Positions 53,676 to 61,037 of a stretch of DNA of 64,000 nucleotides are shown here, piece by piece; within the stretch, counting starts at the first letter, position 1; every line of letters begins with the position of its first letter. Source of the DNA: Arcobacter vandammei (lineage in GTDB: Bacteria > Campylobacterota > Campylobacteria > Campylobacterales > Arcobacteraceae); contig NZ_JADKPZ010000004.1 in the NCBI RefSeq assembly GCF_016106035.1, positions 1-64,000 of the forward strand, given 5' to 3'. The notes beneath the pieces are model-generated. The model saw nothing but the letters and a program-made list of their open reading frames with translations, was not told the DNA's origin and did not search any database. Made by a program: the position numbers and the translations under genes.

Positions 53676-55415
53676 ATGTTAAACTACAAATTAGCAATTC
53701 CTATTTTATTATTAAATTCTTATCTTTTCTCTTCAAGCATAAACACAGAGCTAAAAAGCTCCTTGCAAAAAAGTGTAAATCCAGCTTTGATAAAAGCAGA
53801 CAAACTAAAAAGTTACTATACAAATGATATAAAAACTTATTGGATAGATGAAAATGGTTTAAAAAATATCTCTTTAGAGTTTATAAACCTAGTAAAAAAT
53901 GACCCAGTTTACAAACCAAATGTAAACAATCTATTCTCAATAAATGAATTAGAAACAAAAATAGAAAAACTAGACACTTCAAGCCAATCATACAAACAAG
54001 AGCTAATAAAAATCGAATTTATGCTCACAGAAATATATGATAAATATACAAATTTTCTATTAAAAGGCTCTATAAAATGGGATGAATTCCAAGAAAAACT
54101 AAAAGAGCTAAAACTAAAAGATATAAATGCCCATTGGGATAGAATTTATGTAAAAAAAGATAACAAAAAAGTTCTAAAAGAGGCAATAGAAAGCAATAAT
54201 ATCTCTCTTATCTCTGAAAACCTAGATACAAATTTTCCAAATAAAAAAGAGCTAGTAGATGCAATTTCTAGCTTAGAATCTATTATTGAAGCTGGTGATT
54301 ATATTAAACTTCCAAAATTCAAAACTTTAAGAGTTGGAGATTATGGAGAAAATGTAAAAATCCTAAGAGATAGGCTATTTCAAAGCAACGACTTACAAAA
54401 AACTTGCCAAAATAGTGTAAATGTAGAAAACATAATCACAAACAATACTCAAACAAATCAAAACACTCTTCAAGAAGAAGAGCAAAAAGAAGAGAAAATC
54501 ATAAAAGAGATTCCCTGTACAGAATACTTTGATGAAGATTTAAAAGAAGCTGTTATAAATTTCCAAAAACAACACGGACTTTTAGCAGATGGAATAGTTG
54601 GTGGCTCAACTCAAGCATTTTTAAACAAAAGTGCAAAAGAAAAAATCAAACAAATAAGATTAAATATAGAAAGAATGAGATGGTTACCAAGAGATTTTGG
54701 AGAAAAATATCTTCTTATAAATATTCCAGAATACAATCTTAAAATGATAGAAAACAAAGAGATAAAACTAGATATGTCCGTAATTGTAGGAGATGTAAAA
54801 TTTCCAACTCCTATTTTTTCAGACAATATGTCTTATGTAGTTTTAAATCCAACGTGGAATATACCCTCAAGCATAGCAAAAAAAGAGCTTATCCCAAAAC
54901 TTATGAAAGACCCAAATTATTTAATCTCTCAAGGAATAGATATATATGCAGGTTGGGATAGTGAAAATGCAAAAGTGGATACAAAAGATATTATAAACTC
55001 TATCATACTAGAAGACGGTGCATCTTTAGAATCATTTAGGATGGCACAAACTCCTGGAAGCAAAAACCCTCTAGGAAAAATGAAATTTATGTTCCCAAAT
55101 AAACATGCTGTGTATCTTCACGACACACCAAACAAATACCTTTTTGCAAATGCAAGAAGAGCTTATTCTCACGGTTGTGTAAGATTATCAAAACCAAATG
55201 AGCTTTTATCTATGCTTTCACAAGACAATCAAAACATAGACCAAAACAAAGTTACAGAAATTCTAAAAGATACAAAAGAGAAATCAATAAGTTTAAACCA
55301 AAAACTACCAATTCATATAATCTACCTTACAACTTGGGTTGATAAAAATGGAGTTTTACAATTTAGAGAAGATATTTACAACTACGACAAAATCCAAAGA
55401 GGCTTAATCTTTTAA
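53676..55415 (+). CDS. L,D-transpeptidase, YcbB/LdtD type
   Basis: 579 residues. Signal peptide (LAIPILLLNSYLFSSS), helical N-terminal domain, then a peptidoglycan-binding domain (about 206-315) split by a Glu/Thr-rich insertion. The YkuD catalytic domain (about 330-550) has VVLNPTWNIPSSIAKKEL, the His at about 482 (YLHDTP) and SHGCVRL with Cys501. It forms 3-3 peptidoglycan cross-links in the periplasm. Architecture equals E. coli LdtD. Confidence 0.92.
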   Translation: MLNYKLAIPILLLNSYLFSSSINTELKSSLQKSVNPALIKADKLKSYYTNDIKTYWIDENGLKNISLEFINLVKNDPVYKPNVNNLFSINELETKIEKLDTSSQSYKQELIKIEFMLTEIYDKYTNFLLKGSIKWDEFQEKLKELKLKDINAHWDRIYVKKDNKKVLKEAIESNNISLISENLDTNFPNKKELVDAISSLESIIEAGDYIKLPKFKTLRVGDYGENVKILRDRLFQSNDLQKTCQNSVNVENIITNNTQTNQNTLQEEEQKEEKIIKEIPCTEYFDEDLKEAVINFQKQHGLLADGIVGGSTQAFLNKSAKEKIKQIRLNIERMRWLPRDFGEKYLLINIPEYNLKMIENKEIKLDMSVIVGDVKFPTPIFSDNMSYVVLNPTWNIPSSIAKKELIPKLMKDPNYLISQGIDIYAGWDSENAKVDTKDIINSIILEDGASLESFRMAQTPGSKNPLGKMKFMFPNKHAVYLHDTPNKYLFANARRAYSHGCVRLSKPNELLSMLSQDNQNIDQNKVTEILKDTKEKSISLNQKLPIHIIYLTTWVDKNGVLQFREDIYNYDKIQRGLIF

Positions 55416-55420
55416 GCCTC
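55399..55420 (-). terminator. Hairpin between the convergent transpeptidase and nuclease-like genes
   Basis: GAGGCTTA / TAAGCCTC, an 8-bp stem with a 6-nt loop over the end of the transpeptidase gene. A partly T-rich tail lies on the minus strand. Confidence 0.55.
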
Positions 55421-55426
55421 AAAAAA

Positions 55427-56569
55427 CTACTTTTTAAACTCCACTATATTTAAATTTTTAATAATATGCTTTATATCATTTACATCTAATTTATGACTAT
55501 CTTCTAAAACTTTCATAAAAAATCTAACTTCAGCATTTGTAAAACCATCAGGCTCTTTCTCTTTTATAGATACTTCATCTTCACCACAAAGTCGAACTCT
55601 TTGAAGCTTCTCATTTGTCTCTTTTACATAATAAACTATATCTATTTCACTTTGATTTATCTTCTCCAAAGTTACAATCACCTTATCTTCTTTTACAATA
55701 TAACAAAAATCACTAAACAACTCTTTAAAATCACTACTACTTATATAACCTATATATAATTTTGTATAAATATCAAAATACAAAGACATTTTAGGACTAG
55801 AAAAAAATCTCAAATCAACCTTAAATTTTGGATGTTTCCTAGAAGTATTTAAAATCCACTCTAAAGTCGGAAAATATGGAAATTTTTTATATCTTATATT
55901 ATAAGCTTCAATAAATTTATCACTTTTTGGAGCTTCAAGTGTTTGAAGCTCATTTTTCACTCTTTTAGCAAAAATTATCTTCTCTATTAGCTCATTATCA
56001 AGCAAATCATCTGTTAGCCAAATACTTGCATATTCTGGGAAATTTTTAACTCCACTTGAACCTTTTGTCAAAACAATCAAAGCCTTAATCTCTAAGTTTG
56101 GAAAAATTATTTTTAAAAGTGCATATTTTTTTGCCAATCTTTTATTTAAACTAGCTGTTTTTTTAGATGTACTCATCTCCACAAAATACAAACTATCTTC
56201 TGTAAAAAATAGAGCATCAAACTCGCTAATATCTTTATATGCAGACTTATAAACTATTTGAGAACTTCTATCTATTAAAAGCCCACTTTTAATAAAATGA
56301 TTCTCTTTTGCCTGATATGGACCTTTTAAAACAAAACTCTTTATCAAATCATTTTCCAAAGCATATTTTAAAAGTAGCTCATAAATGATATTTTCATAAA
56401 TCTCTCCAACAAAACTGCTATAAGCAGTAATATAAGAAATCTCATCTTTTGAAATATTGTTTTTTACCAAAGCTCTTAAAGTCTTATTATCATAAGAGTA
56501 GTGAAGAAGATTCTCTTTAATATCTTCAATATCTAATTTTTTAATCTTATCTGTAATTTTAAACTGCAT
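55427..56569 (-). CDS. Hypothetical protein, possibly PD-(D/E)XK-fold
   Basis: 380 residues, no firm family. An N-terminal segment GEIYENIIYELLLKYA, then SEFDALFFTEDSLYFVEMSTSKKT, follows the order of PD-(D/E)XK nucleases (Glu helix, Asp, then Glu-x-Lys). The last motif here reads EMSTSKK, so the usual lysine is displaced and the site may be inactive or shifted. The C-terminal half is mixed alpha/beta. It is downstream of the methyltransferase gene on the same strand. Function unknown. Confidence 0.55.
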   Translation of the reverse strand: MQFKITDKIKKLDIEDIKENLLHYSYDNKTLRALVKNNISKDEISYITAYSSFVGEIYENIIYELLLKYALENDLIKSFVLKGPYQAKENHFIKSGLLIDRSSQIVYKSAYKDISEFDALFFTEDSLYFVEMSTSKKTASLNKRLAKKYALLKIIFPNLEIKALIVLTKGSSGVKNFPEYASIWLTDDLLDNELIEKIIFAKRVKNELQTLEAPKSDKFIEAYNIRYKKFPYFPTLEWILNTSRKHPKFKVDLRFFSSPKMSLYFDIYTKLYIGYISSSDFKELFSDFCYIVKEDKVIVTLEKINQSEIDIVYYVKETNEKLQRVRLCGEDEVSIKEKEPDGFTNAEVRFFMKVLEDSHKLDVNDIKHIIKNLNIVEFKK

Positions 56570-56604
56570 TTTCCAAATCTTTTTTCATAATTTCATTCAT
56601 TATA

Positions 56605-57510
56605 CTAAATCTTTTCAAAAATTAACACTTTTAAACCATTCTCATCGCTATTTGACACAAATTCCTTTGGATTTTCTACTCTTTTTACAAATCTAAACTC
56701 TTTTGCATATTCACTAAAAATCTCTTTTAAATACGAACTACTCAAAAAAGGATCATTCAAACAAGCCACAACCAAACTATTTTTTTGTGTAAATAAATCT
56801 AATCTCTTTACAATCTTAACATAATCATTTGTAGCAACAAAAGAGCCTTTTTGAAAAGAAGGAGGATCAATAATTACTATATCAAAAGGTGATAAACTTT
56901 TGATTTTTCCAAATGATTTCAAAATATTATGTGCAAGAAACTTCACATTTTTTGTATCCAAACCATTTATTTGATGATTTAACCTTCCAATACTTAGGCT
57001 ATTTTTACCCATATCAATATTTACAACCCTAGAAGCCTCTCCAAAAACACAAGCCACAGAAAAAGCACAAGTATATGAAAAAAGGTTTAAAACACTTTTG
57101 TCTTTTGATATATTTTTCAAATACTCTCTTGTATTTTTCATATCAAAAAAAAGTCCAATATTTCTATTTTTAAAATCTATTTTATACTTCAAACCATTTT
57201 CAACTACAAAAAAATCATCAAAAACTTCACCAAAAACAACTTCAAAAAAATCGCTACTCTTATACTTTCTTTGCACAACAAAGCTTTTAAAACCCCTATT
57301 TCTTGCCAACTCTTCCAAAGCTTTTAAAAGTTTATTCTCTATCTCATTTTCTTCATACAAAGTTGCAAATAAAACAAAATCCAAACTATCTATACATAAA
57401 TATGAGAAATTTTCATAAAAATTCCCCCTACCATGAAACACTCTTTTTGCTTCGCAACTCTTAGAAAGTAAAGCACTTTCTACTATATTTATTAATTTTT
57501 CTATATTCAT
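56605..57510 (-). CDS. Class I SAM-dependent rRNA methyltransferase, RlmI-like
   Basis: 301 residues. After an N-terminal RNA-binding-like region come the Rossmann motifs: VLNLFSYTCAFSVACVFG (motif I), VNIDMGKNSLSIGRLNHQING and the catalytic motif FDIVIIDPPSFQKG. RlmI forms m5C1962 in 23S rRNA; this protein lacks RlmI's N-terminal PUA domain (about 100 residues shorter), so the exact target is unsure. Confidence 0.82.
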   Translation of the reverse strand: MNIEKLINIVESALLSKSCEAKRVFHGRGNFYENFSYLCIDSLDFVLFATLYEENEIENKLLKALEELARNRGFKSFVVQRKYKSSDFFEVVFGEVFDDFFVVENGLKYKIDFKNRNIGLFFDMKNTREYLKNISKDKSVLNLFSYTCAFSVACVFGEASRVVNIDMGKNSLSIGRLNHQINGLDTKNVKFLAHNILKSFGKIKSLSPFDIVIIDPPSFQKGSFVATNDYVKIVKRLDLFTQKNSLVVACLNDPFLSSSYLKEIFSEYAKEFRFVKRVENPKEFVSNSDENGLKVLIFEKI

Positions 57511-57589
57511 AACTCCATTTTAACACATTTATAGTTTAATTAATACCCCAAAAAATAGCATTTATATAGCAATAATTAAATCTAGCCTT

Positions 57590-57622
57590 AAATTAACCAA
57601 AAATTAACCGAAAATAACCCAC
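57590..57622 (+). repeat. Three 11-bp tandem repeats upstream of the porin promoter
   Basis: AAATTAACCAA, AAATTAACCGA and AAATAACCCAC follow each other directly, one per helical turn, ending 26 bp before the porin -10. Such phased repeats often bind a response regulator or act as an UP-like element. Confidence 0.55.
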
Positions 57623-57648
57623 TTTAAGAAAACTTTAATTTTTTCTCA

Positions 57649-57654
57649 TATAAA
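57649..57654 (+). promoter_or_regulatory. Candidate -10 box of the porin gene
   Basis: TATAAA followed by AT, 77 bp upstream of the porin ATG, with T-rich sequence just upstream as is usual for Campylobacterota sigma-70 promoters. No clear -35. The 5' leader would be about 70 nt and contains the palindrome AAAATTTCGAAATTTT (57703-57718) touching the RBS AGGAG. Confidence 0.5.
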
Positions 57655-57730
57655 ATGCCTCCAACGGTGGACCAAACTATTATACATTTTGGTTAATCGA
57701 TTAAAATTTCGAAATTTTAGGAGAAAACAC

Positions 57731-59020
57731 ATGAGAAAAATCTCAAAATTAAGTTTAGTAGCAGCTGTTGCAGTTGCTGGTTTTAGTACTGCTAATGCTC
57801 AACCATTAGAAGAAGCAATCAAAAATGTAGAAGTATCTGGATCAGTAGTTTACAGATATGATAACTTTGATGATGAAAAAGGTTCAAGAACTGAAATGAA
57901 CAGATATAAAATCGGTTTAAATCTTTCTTCAAAAGTAAATGATTATGTTAAATTTAATTCAAGATTTATCGTAGGTGATAAACACAATATGGGATGGGCT
58001 TCAGCAAATGGTTCAGGTTCAGGTCTAAGTGCTAAAAAAGATGGTATCGGTGATGGTTCAGCAGATGTTAACTTATCACAAGCATACTTTGGTTTAACAG
58101 CTATTCCAAATACTGTTGTAAATATTGGTAAACAAGGTTTAGCTACTCCATATACAGTTGCAGTTGATATTAATGGAAATGAGCAATCAGGAACAGGTAT
58201 CTTAGCTCTTACAACTATTGATGCAATAACTTTAGGTGCTGGATACTTTAACTCAACAAATATAGATAAATCAGGGGAAGGTGCTTCTGTTGGAAATGGA
58301 ATATATACTACTAAAACTACAGTTATAGGTCAAGATAGACTTGGTTACGATGTTACTACTTCTACAACTACTGAAGGTAAAGTTATTAAAGGTGGTTCAG
58401 ATGTATATGTTGCTACTATCCAAGGTGATTTAGATTTTGTTAAATTAGAAGCTTGGTATTTAGGTATGCAAGATACATTTAATTCATACACTTTAGCAGC
58501 TACTGGAAAAGTTGATTTAGCTGAAAATGCAAAATTAGATTTAGAAGCTAGATATGTAAACCTTAAATTAGATTCTGATACAGGTATTACTGGTGATGAT
58601 AGAAAAAATGATATGTTTAGAGCAGCAGTTGCTGGTAAATTTGATATAGTTAATGCTAGAGTTGCATATACAAGAACAGGTAAACATGGTGGTTTAACTG
58701 CTGTTGATCAAGATGCAAAAAATGCTTCTCTTGGTTGGGCAATTAACTCTTTTGTTACAAAAGCTAACTATTGGCAACTTGCTTTAGGTGCTGATATTTT
58801 AGATAACTTAAACTTCACTTTAAATTATGGTGATTTAAGATCTAAAGAGAACTATGATAATACAAAAGAAAAAGAAATTTATGGACAATTAACATACAAA
58901 ATGTCTAAAAACTTAAATACTTATTTAAGATATGGTAACTATACTGAAAAAGATTATGGTTCTGGTAATAAAAATATTGACCAAAATATGGGAAGATTAC
59001 AAGTTGCTTATACATTCTAA
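57731..59020 (+). CDS. Major outer-membrane porin (Campylobacter/Arcobacter type)
   Basis: 429 residues from ATG 57731, which follows AGGAGAAAACAC; a 14-codon upstream extension in frame is leader sequence. Signal peptide MRKISKLSLVAAVAVAGFSTANA, then EVSGSVVYRYDNFDDEKGSRTEMNRYKIGLN as the first strands. The protein ends in a barrel strand with terminal Phe (GRLQVAYTF). The family forms trimeric 18-strand channels (MOMP-like). Codon use and strong RBS fit very high expression. Loop residues about 190-225, rich in Thr/Gly, are probably the variable exposed loop. Confidence 0.93.
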   Translation: MRKISKLSLVAAVAVAGFSTANAQPLEEAIKNVEVSGSVVYRYDNFDDEKGSRTEMNRYKIGLNLSSKVNDYVKFNSRFIVGDKHNMGWASANGSGSGLSAKKDGIGDGSADVNLSQAYFGLTAIPNTVVNIGKQGLATPYTVAVDINGNEQSGTGILALTTIDAITLGAGYFNSTNIDKSGEGASVGNGIYTTKTTVIGQDRLGYDVTTSTTTEGKVIKGGSDVYVATIQGDLDFVKLEAWYLGMQDTFNSYTLAATGKVDLAENAKLDLEARYVNLKLDSDTGITGDDRKNDMFRAAVAGKFDIVNARVAYTRTGKHGGLTAVDQDAKNASLGWAINSFVTKANYWQLALGADILDNLNFTLNYGDLRSKENYDNTKEKEIYGQLTYKMSKNLNTYLRYGNYTEKDYGSGNKNIDQNMGRLQVAYTF

Positions 59021-59026
59021 TTTGAC

Positions 59027-59172
59027 TTCGGAACAGGGACTTTAGTCCCTGCTTTCTTCGGAACTGGGACTTTAGTCCCTGCTCTTCAAATTTAGAAAAG
59101 CAATTTTTTCTTTCGACTGGACAGCTTAGAGCGAAACCTTGTAAAACAAGTGTTGAGAAAAGTCCAGTTTCC
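59027..59172. repeat. REP/REPIN-like palindromic repeat cluster, copy 1
   Basis: Two tandem units start at 59027 and 59057 (TTCGGAACWGGGACTTTAGTC then CCTGC). Each contains the hairpin GGGAC-TTTA-GTCCC. A 30-nt spacer leads to an inverted end, GACTGGAC ... GTCCAGTTTCC. The loop of this last palindrome is 39 nt (59123-59161) instead of the 4 nt seen in copy 2. The cluster lies between the porin stop codon and its terminator. Confidence 0.75.
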
Positions 59173-59200
59173 AAGGTTGGGTTTATCCCAACCTTTTTTT
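59173..59200 (+). terminator. Rho-independent terminator of the porin gene
   Basis: AAGGTTGGG, loop TTTAT, CCCAACCTT followed by a run of T: a 9-bp GC-containing stem, the strongest terminator in the window. It lies 150 bp after the porin stop, displaced by the REP-like repeats. Confidence 0.93.
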
Positions 59201-59214
59201 TTGCTTAAAAACTA

Positions 59215-59243
59215 TTGACACAGATAATTATCTGTGATATAAT
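59215..59243 (+). promoter_or_regulatory. Perfect consensus sigma-70 promoter with palindromic operator in its spacer
   Basis: TTGACA (59215-59220), 17-bp spacer, TATAAT (59238-59243). A perfect 18-bp palindrome CACAGATAATTATCTGTG (59219-59236) covers the spacer and overlaps the -35 box, so a dimeric repressor bound there would block RNA polymerase. It points away from the porin terminator toward 59250 and would make RNA antisense to the gene at 59304-59768. Confidence 0.8.
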
Positions 59244-59260
59244 CTCACTTGAAATTGAGA

Positions 59261-59302
59261 GTTGGTTAGCGTAACCGTTTGCGTTAGTTTACCCAACGGA
59301 GG
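59261..59302 (+). other. Structured leader with two competing hairpins and a GGAGG
   Basis: GTTGG (59261-59265) can pair with CCAAC (59293-59297), or CCGTT (59275-59279) with AACGG (59295-59299). The two helices share bases and exclude each other. GGAGG (59298-59302) follows and is partly inside the second helix. No ATG-started gene follows on this strand, so this may be the leader of a lost gene or a small RNA. Confidence 0.4.
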
Positions 59303-59303
59303 T

Positions 59304-59768
59304 TTAAAAACAGTCGCCCAGCTCCTTTTCTTCATTACTAAAAAAGCTTATAAACCAATATCCATTTTTGTCTTTACTAAGAATTACTATATATTTAATA
59401 TCGTTCTTTATTTGAACATATCCTGTTTTATTATTAAAATCGTTATCTTTGATTTCATATTCCTCTAATTTTCTACCATGTTTTATAACATTCGCAATAT
59501 TTAAAATGTCATTTGATGATACTCTTCCATCTTTTAAATTTATTTCATCATTTGGAACATAGTGCCTTTCAAGAATATGTTTAAAATCATTTTTTCTAAT
59601 AAAATATTGTTCTTCATTTACTTCTAATTGAACAATACTTTTTCTTCCTATTACAAAATCATATACTGCTTGTTGATTTTTATTGAATTTGTAGCCTTTT
59701 TTATGGTTATTCACTCTTCTATCTGAAAGCTCTTTTTGAAGTTTTGAAAATAGTATGTTATATTCCAA
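59304..59768 (-). CDS. Toxin-like protein, possible BECR-fold (PBECR) RNase
   Basis: 154 residues from TTG 59768, behind AAAGG and just after an in-frame stop. FIRKNDFKHILERHYVPND, then SSNDILNIANVIKHGRKLEE and KNDIKYIVILSKDKNGYWFISFFS, resembles the compact nuclease domain of phage- or toxin-borne Barnase/EndoU/ColicinE5/RelE-like (BECR) proteins: HI..RH, then a predicted strand pair. No immunity gene is obvious. It sits alone between two REP-like repeats and opposite a strong antisense promoter. The family call is tentative. Confidence 0.5.
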   Translation of the reverse strand: MEYNILFSKLQKELSDRRVNNHKKGYKFNKNQQAVYDFVIGRKSIVQLEVNEEQYFIRKNDFKHILERHYVPNDEINLKDGRVSSNDILNIANVIKHGRKLEEYEIKDNDFNNKTGYVQIKNDIKYIVILSKDKNGYWFISFFSNEEKELGDCF

Positions 59769-59900
59769 ACTGAACCTTTATAATTTATATTTTTTTGTAT
59801 TTTATCTAATTATCTTTTTTTCGCTATGAAATTTCTATTTATAACAAAAAATATTTTTTTACTAAAAACAAGCTATCCATTTATTATTTTTTATTATTGT

Positions 59901-59982
59901 TTCGGAACAGGGACTTCAGTCCCTGCTCTTCAAATTTAGAAAAGCAATTTTTTCTTTCGACTGGACTAAAGTCCAGTTTCCA
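59901..59982. repeat. REP/REPIN-like palindromic repeat, copy 2
   Basis: Compact version of the copy-1 unit: left hairpin GGGAC-TTCA-GTCCC, a spacer of about 30 nt, and right hairpin ACTGGAC-TAAA-GTCCAGT, ending GTTTCC. The first 66 nt match copy 1 (59057-59122) at 64 positions. Left and right ends are inverted relatives of each other (GGACTTTAGTCC versus GGACTAAAGTCC), so the whole can fold as one long hairpin. Confidence 0.78.
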
Positions 59983-59997
59983 AAATAACTTCTGCCC

Positions 59998-60027
59998 TTG
60001 CCAATGATAATCTATTTTGAGTATAAT
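59998..60027 (+). promoter_or_regulatory. Promoter of the YafQ-type toxin-antitoxin pair
   Basis: TTGCCA (59998-60003), 18 bp, TATAAT (60022-60027), 30 bp before the antitoxin ATG, which has RBS AAAGGA. Confidence 0.6.
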
Positions 60028-60056
60028 AAATTTAAAATATTTATAAAGGAATAAAA

Positions 60057-60254
60057 ATGGTTGTAACAATAGAAAATGTAGATAATAAGCTTTTAGATGT
60101 TATTAAAAGTATTATAAAACTTTCACCAAATGCAAATGTTACAATAGAAGATGAGCCCACAAAAGAGCTTTTGGAAGCTATAAAAGAAGTTGAAGATGGA
60201 AAGACAGAATCTTTTTATGATTTTGAAAGCTATAAAAAAGCTATGAATTCTTAA
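60057..60254 (+). CDS. Antitoxin of a YafQ-type pair
   Basis: 65 residues: a short N-terminal beta/helix part (VVTIENVDNKLLDVIKSIIKL) and an acidic C-terminal tail (DEPTKELLEAIKEVEDGKTESFYDFESYKKAM) that would wrap the toxin. The tail pattern (ELLEAIKEVEDG) is common in small RelB-like antitoxins. No clear DNA-binding motif. It ends 1 nt before the toxin gene. Confidence 0.78.
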   Translation: MVVTIENVDNKLLDVIKSIIKLSPNANVTIEDEPTKELLEAIKEVEDGKTESFYDFESYKKAMNS

Positions 60255-60255
60255 T

Positions 60256-60528
60256 ATGTTTGAAATAAGAACTTCTCTACAATTTAAAAAACAAAGGAAG
60301 AAACTAAATCAAAATGATAAAGATTTAGTAGATGAAGTTGTTTTTATTTTATCAAATAATCAAATTTTAGATAAAAAATATAAAGATCATCAATTAAAGG
60401 GTAACTTAAAAAAGTTTAGAGAGTGTCATATAAAACCTGATTTACTTTTAATATATTTAAAAGAAAATGATATTTTAGTTTTAACTTGTATTGGTATAGG
60501 TTCTCATAGTGATTTATTTAAAAAATAG
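60256..60528 (+). CDS. YafQ/RelE-family mRNA interferase toxin
   Basis: 90 residues. FEIRTSLQFKKQRKKLNQ begins the RelE fold. DHQLKGNLKKFRECHIKPDLLLIYLKEND and CIGIGSHSDLF are the YafQ hallmarks, with the active-site His residues in HQLKG, CHIKPD and GSHSDLF. YafQ cuts mRNA in the ribosomal A site. Cotranscribed with the antitoxin. Confidence 0.92.
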   Translation: MFEIRTSLQFKKQRKKLNQNDKDLVDEVVFILSNNQILDKKYKDHQLKGNLKKFRECHIKPDLLLIYLKENDILVLTCIGIGSHSDLFKK

Positions 60529-60578
60529 ATGAATTAAAACTTTCCTTTTAAAAGTACAAGAGACCGTTAAATATTCCG

Positions 60579-60813
60579 TGTCAAGCAAATTCTGATAGGA
60601 GAGAAATCCTATCACACCATAACTTAAAAATTTGATTAAATCTTAAGTTTATTATCTTTCGAAAAATATAGCAAATTGAGATAGAGTTAAACTCCAGTTT
60701 TGGGGAGTGTTAGAAATTCCACATCATAGTTTACTAATGAAAACTCCTGTAGAATATCTTATTGAAAATAACCCTTTGTGCCATATGTATTGGACGGATA
60801 AAATCTATTGACA
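60579..60813 (+). mobile_element. Internally deleted IS481/IS3-like element remnant
   Basis: The left boundary TGTCAAGCAAATTCTG (60579) and right boundary ATTGACA (60813) are inverted at TGTCAA/TTGACA. Between them lie a GATAGGA/TCCTATC hairpin (60594-60613) and the end of an integrase-type transposase. No target duplication is visible. The exact boundaries are uncertain. Confidence 0.45.
60680..60811 (+). pseudogene. C-terminal fragment of an integrase-core transposase
   Basis: Plus-strand codons give DRVKLQFWGVLEIPHHSLLM, then KTPVEYLIENNPLCHMYWTD and a stop. The HHSLxxKTPxEYL and CHMxWT features are the C-terminal end of IS481/IS3-type DDE transposases. Upstream the frame is closed by a stop and no more transposase is readable, so most of the gene has been lost. 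Confidence 0.7.
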
Positions 60814-60837
60814 AATGATTTATACTTTAGATATAAT
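60808..60837 (+). promoter_or_regulatory. Hybrid promoter formed at the IS end
   Basis: TTGACA (60808-60813) is the IS terminus itself, and TATAAT (60832-60837) lies 18 bp outside it in flanking DNA. Outward hybrid promoters of this kind are known for IS elements. Confidence 0.6.
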
Positions 60838-60851
60838 ACAAAGACATTCAC

Positions 60852-60871
60852 GGCGGAGCTTATTATCCGCC
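60852..60871 (+). terminator. GC-rich hairpin with T-rich tail
   Basis: GGCGGA, 8-nt loop, TCCGCC, then ACTTTTATTTT: a terminator-like hairpin only 15 bp after the hybrid promoter's -10. A transcript from that promoter would be about 40 nt. Confidence 0.6.
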
Positions 60872-60875
60872 ACTT

Positions 60876-61037
60876 TTATTTTATATAATCTTTCAAATCT
60901 TTATCAAAACAATCTAAAATATCATCTATAAAAATTTCAAATTTATCGGGGTCTATTCCTACAAGTGTTTTTCCTATTTTTGTAGATATTCTTGAAGTAG
61001 AGTTTGGATTTAGCTTATACAAATTTTCAAAGTATTG
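60876..61037 (-). pseudogene. C-terminal tail of an unidentified gene, cut by IS630
   Basis: The minus strand encodes QYFENLYKLNPNSTSRISTK, then IGKTLVGIDPDKFEIFID and DILDCFDKDLKDYIK with a stop at 60876-60878. There is no start codon; its upstream end joins the truncated IS630 transposase. Codon use is normal, so this is the remnant of a real gene. Family not recognised. Confidence 0.6.

Noticed and set aside
58905-59174. Minus-strand open frame through the region after the porin (and a similar one at 59884-60069)
   Set aside because: Both encode the same residues only because both read through the REP-like repeat; there is no RBS or family match, and the first runs antisense to the porin end.
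59262-59468. Plus-strand open frame of 68 codons after the consensus promoter
   Set aside because: It starts at a TTG without a suitably spaced RBS, is antisense to the better minus-strand gene, and has a composition typical of a shadow frame.
60594-60613. GATAGGA/TCCTATC hairpin as part of a tRNA or riboswitch
   Set aside because: No cloverleaf or known riboswitch core can be built around it; it lies inside the IS remnant.
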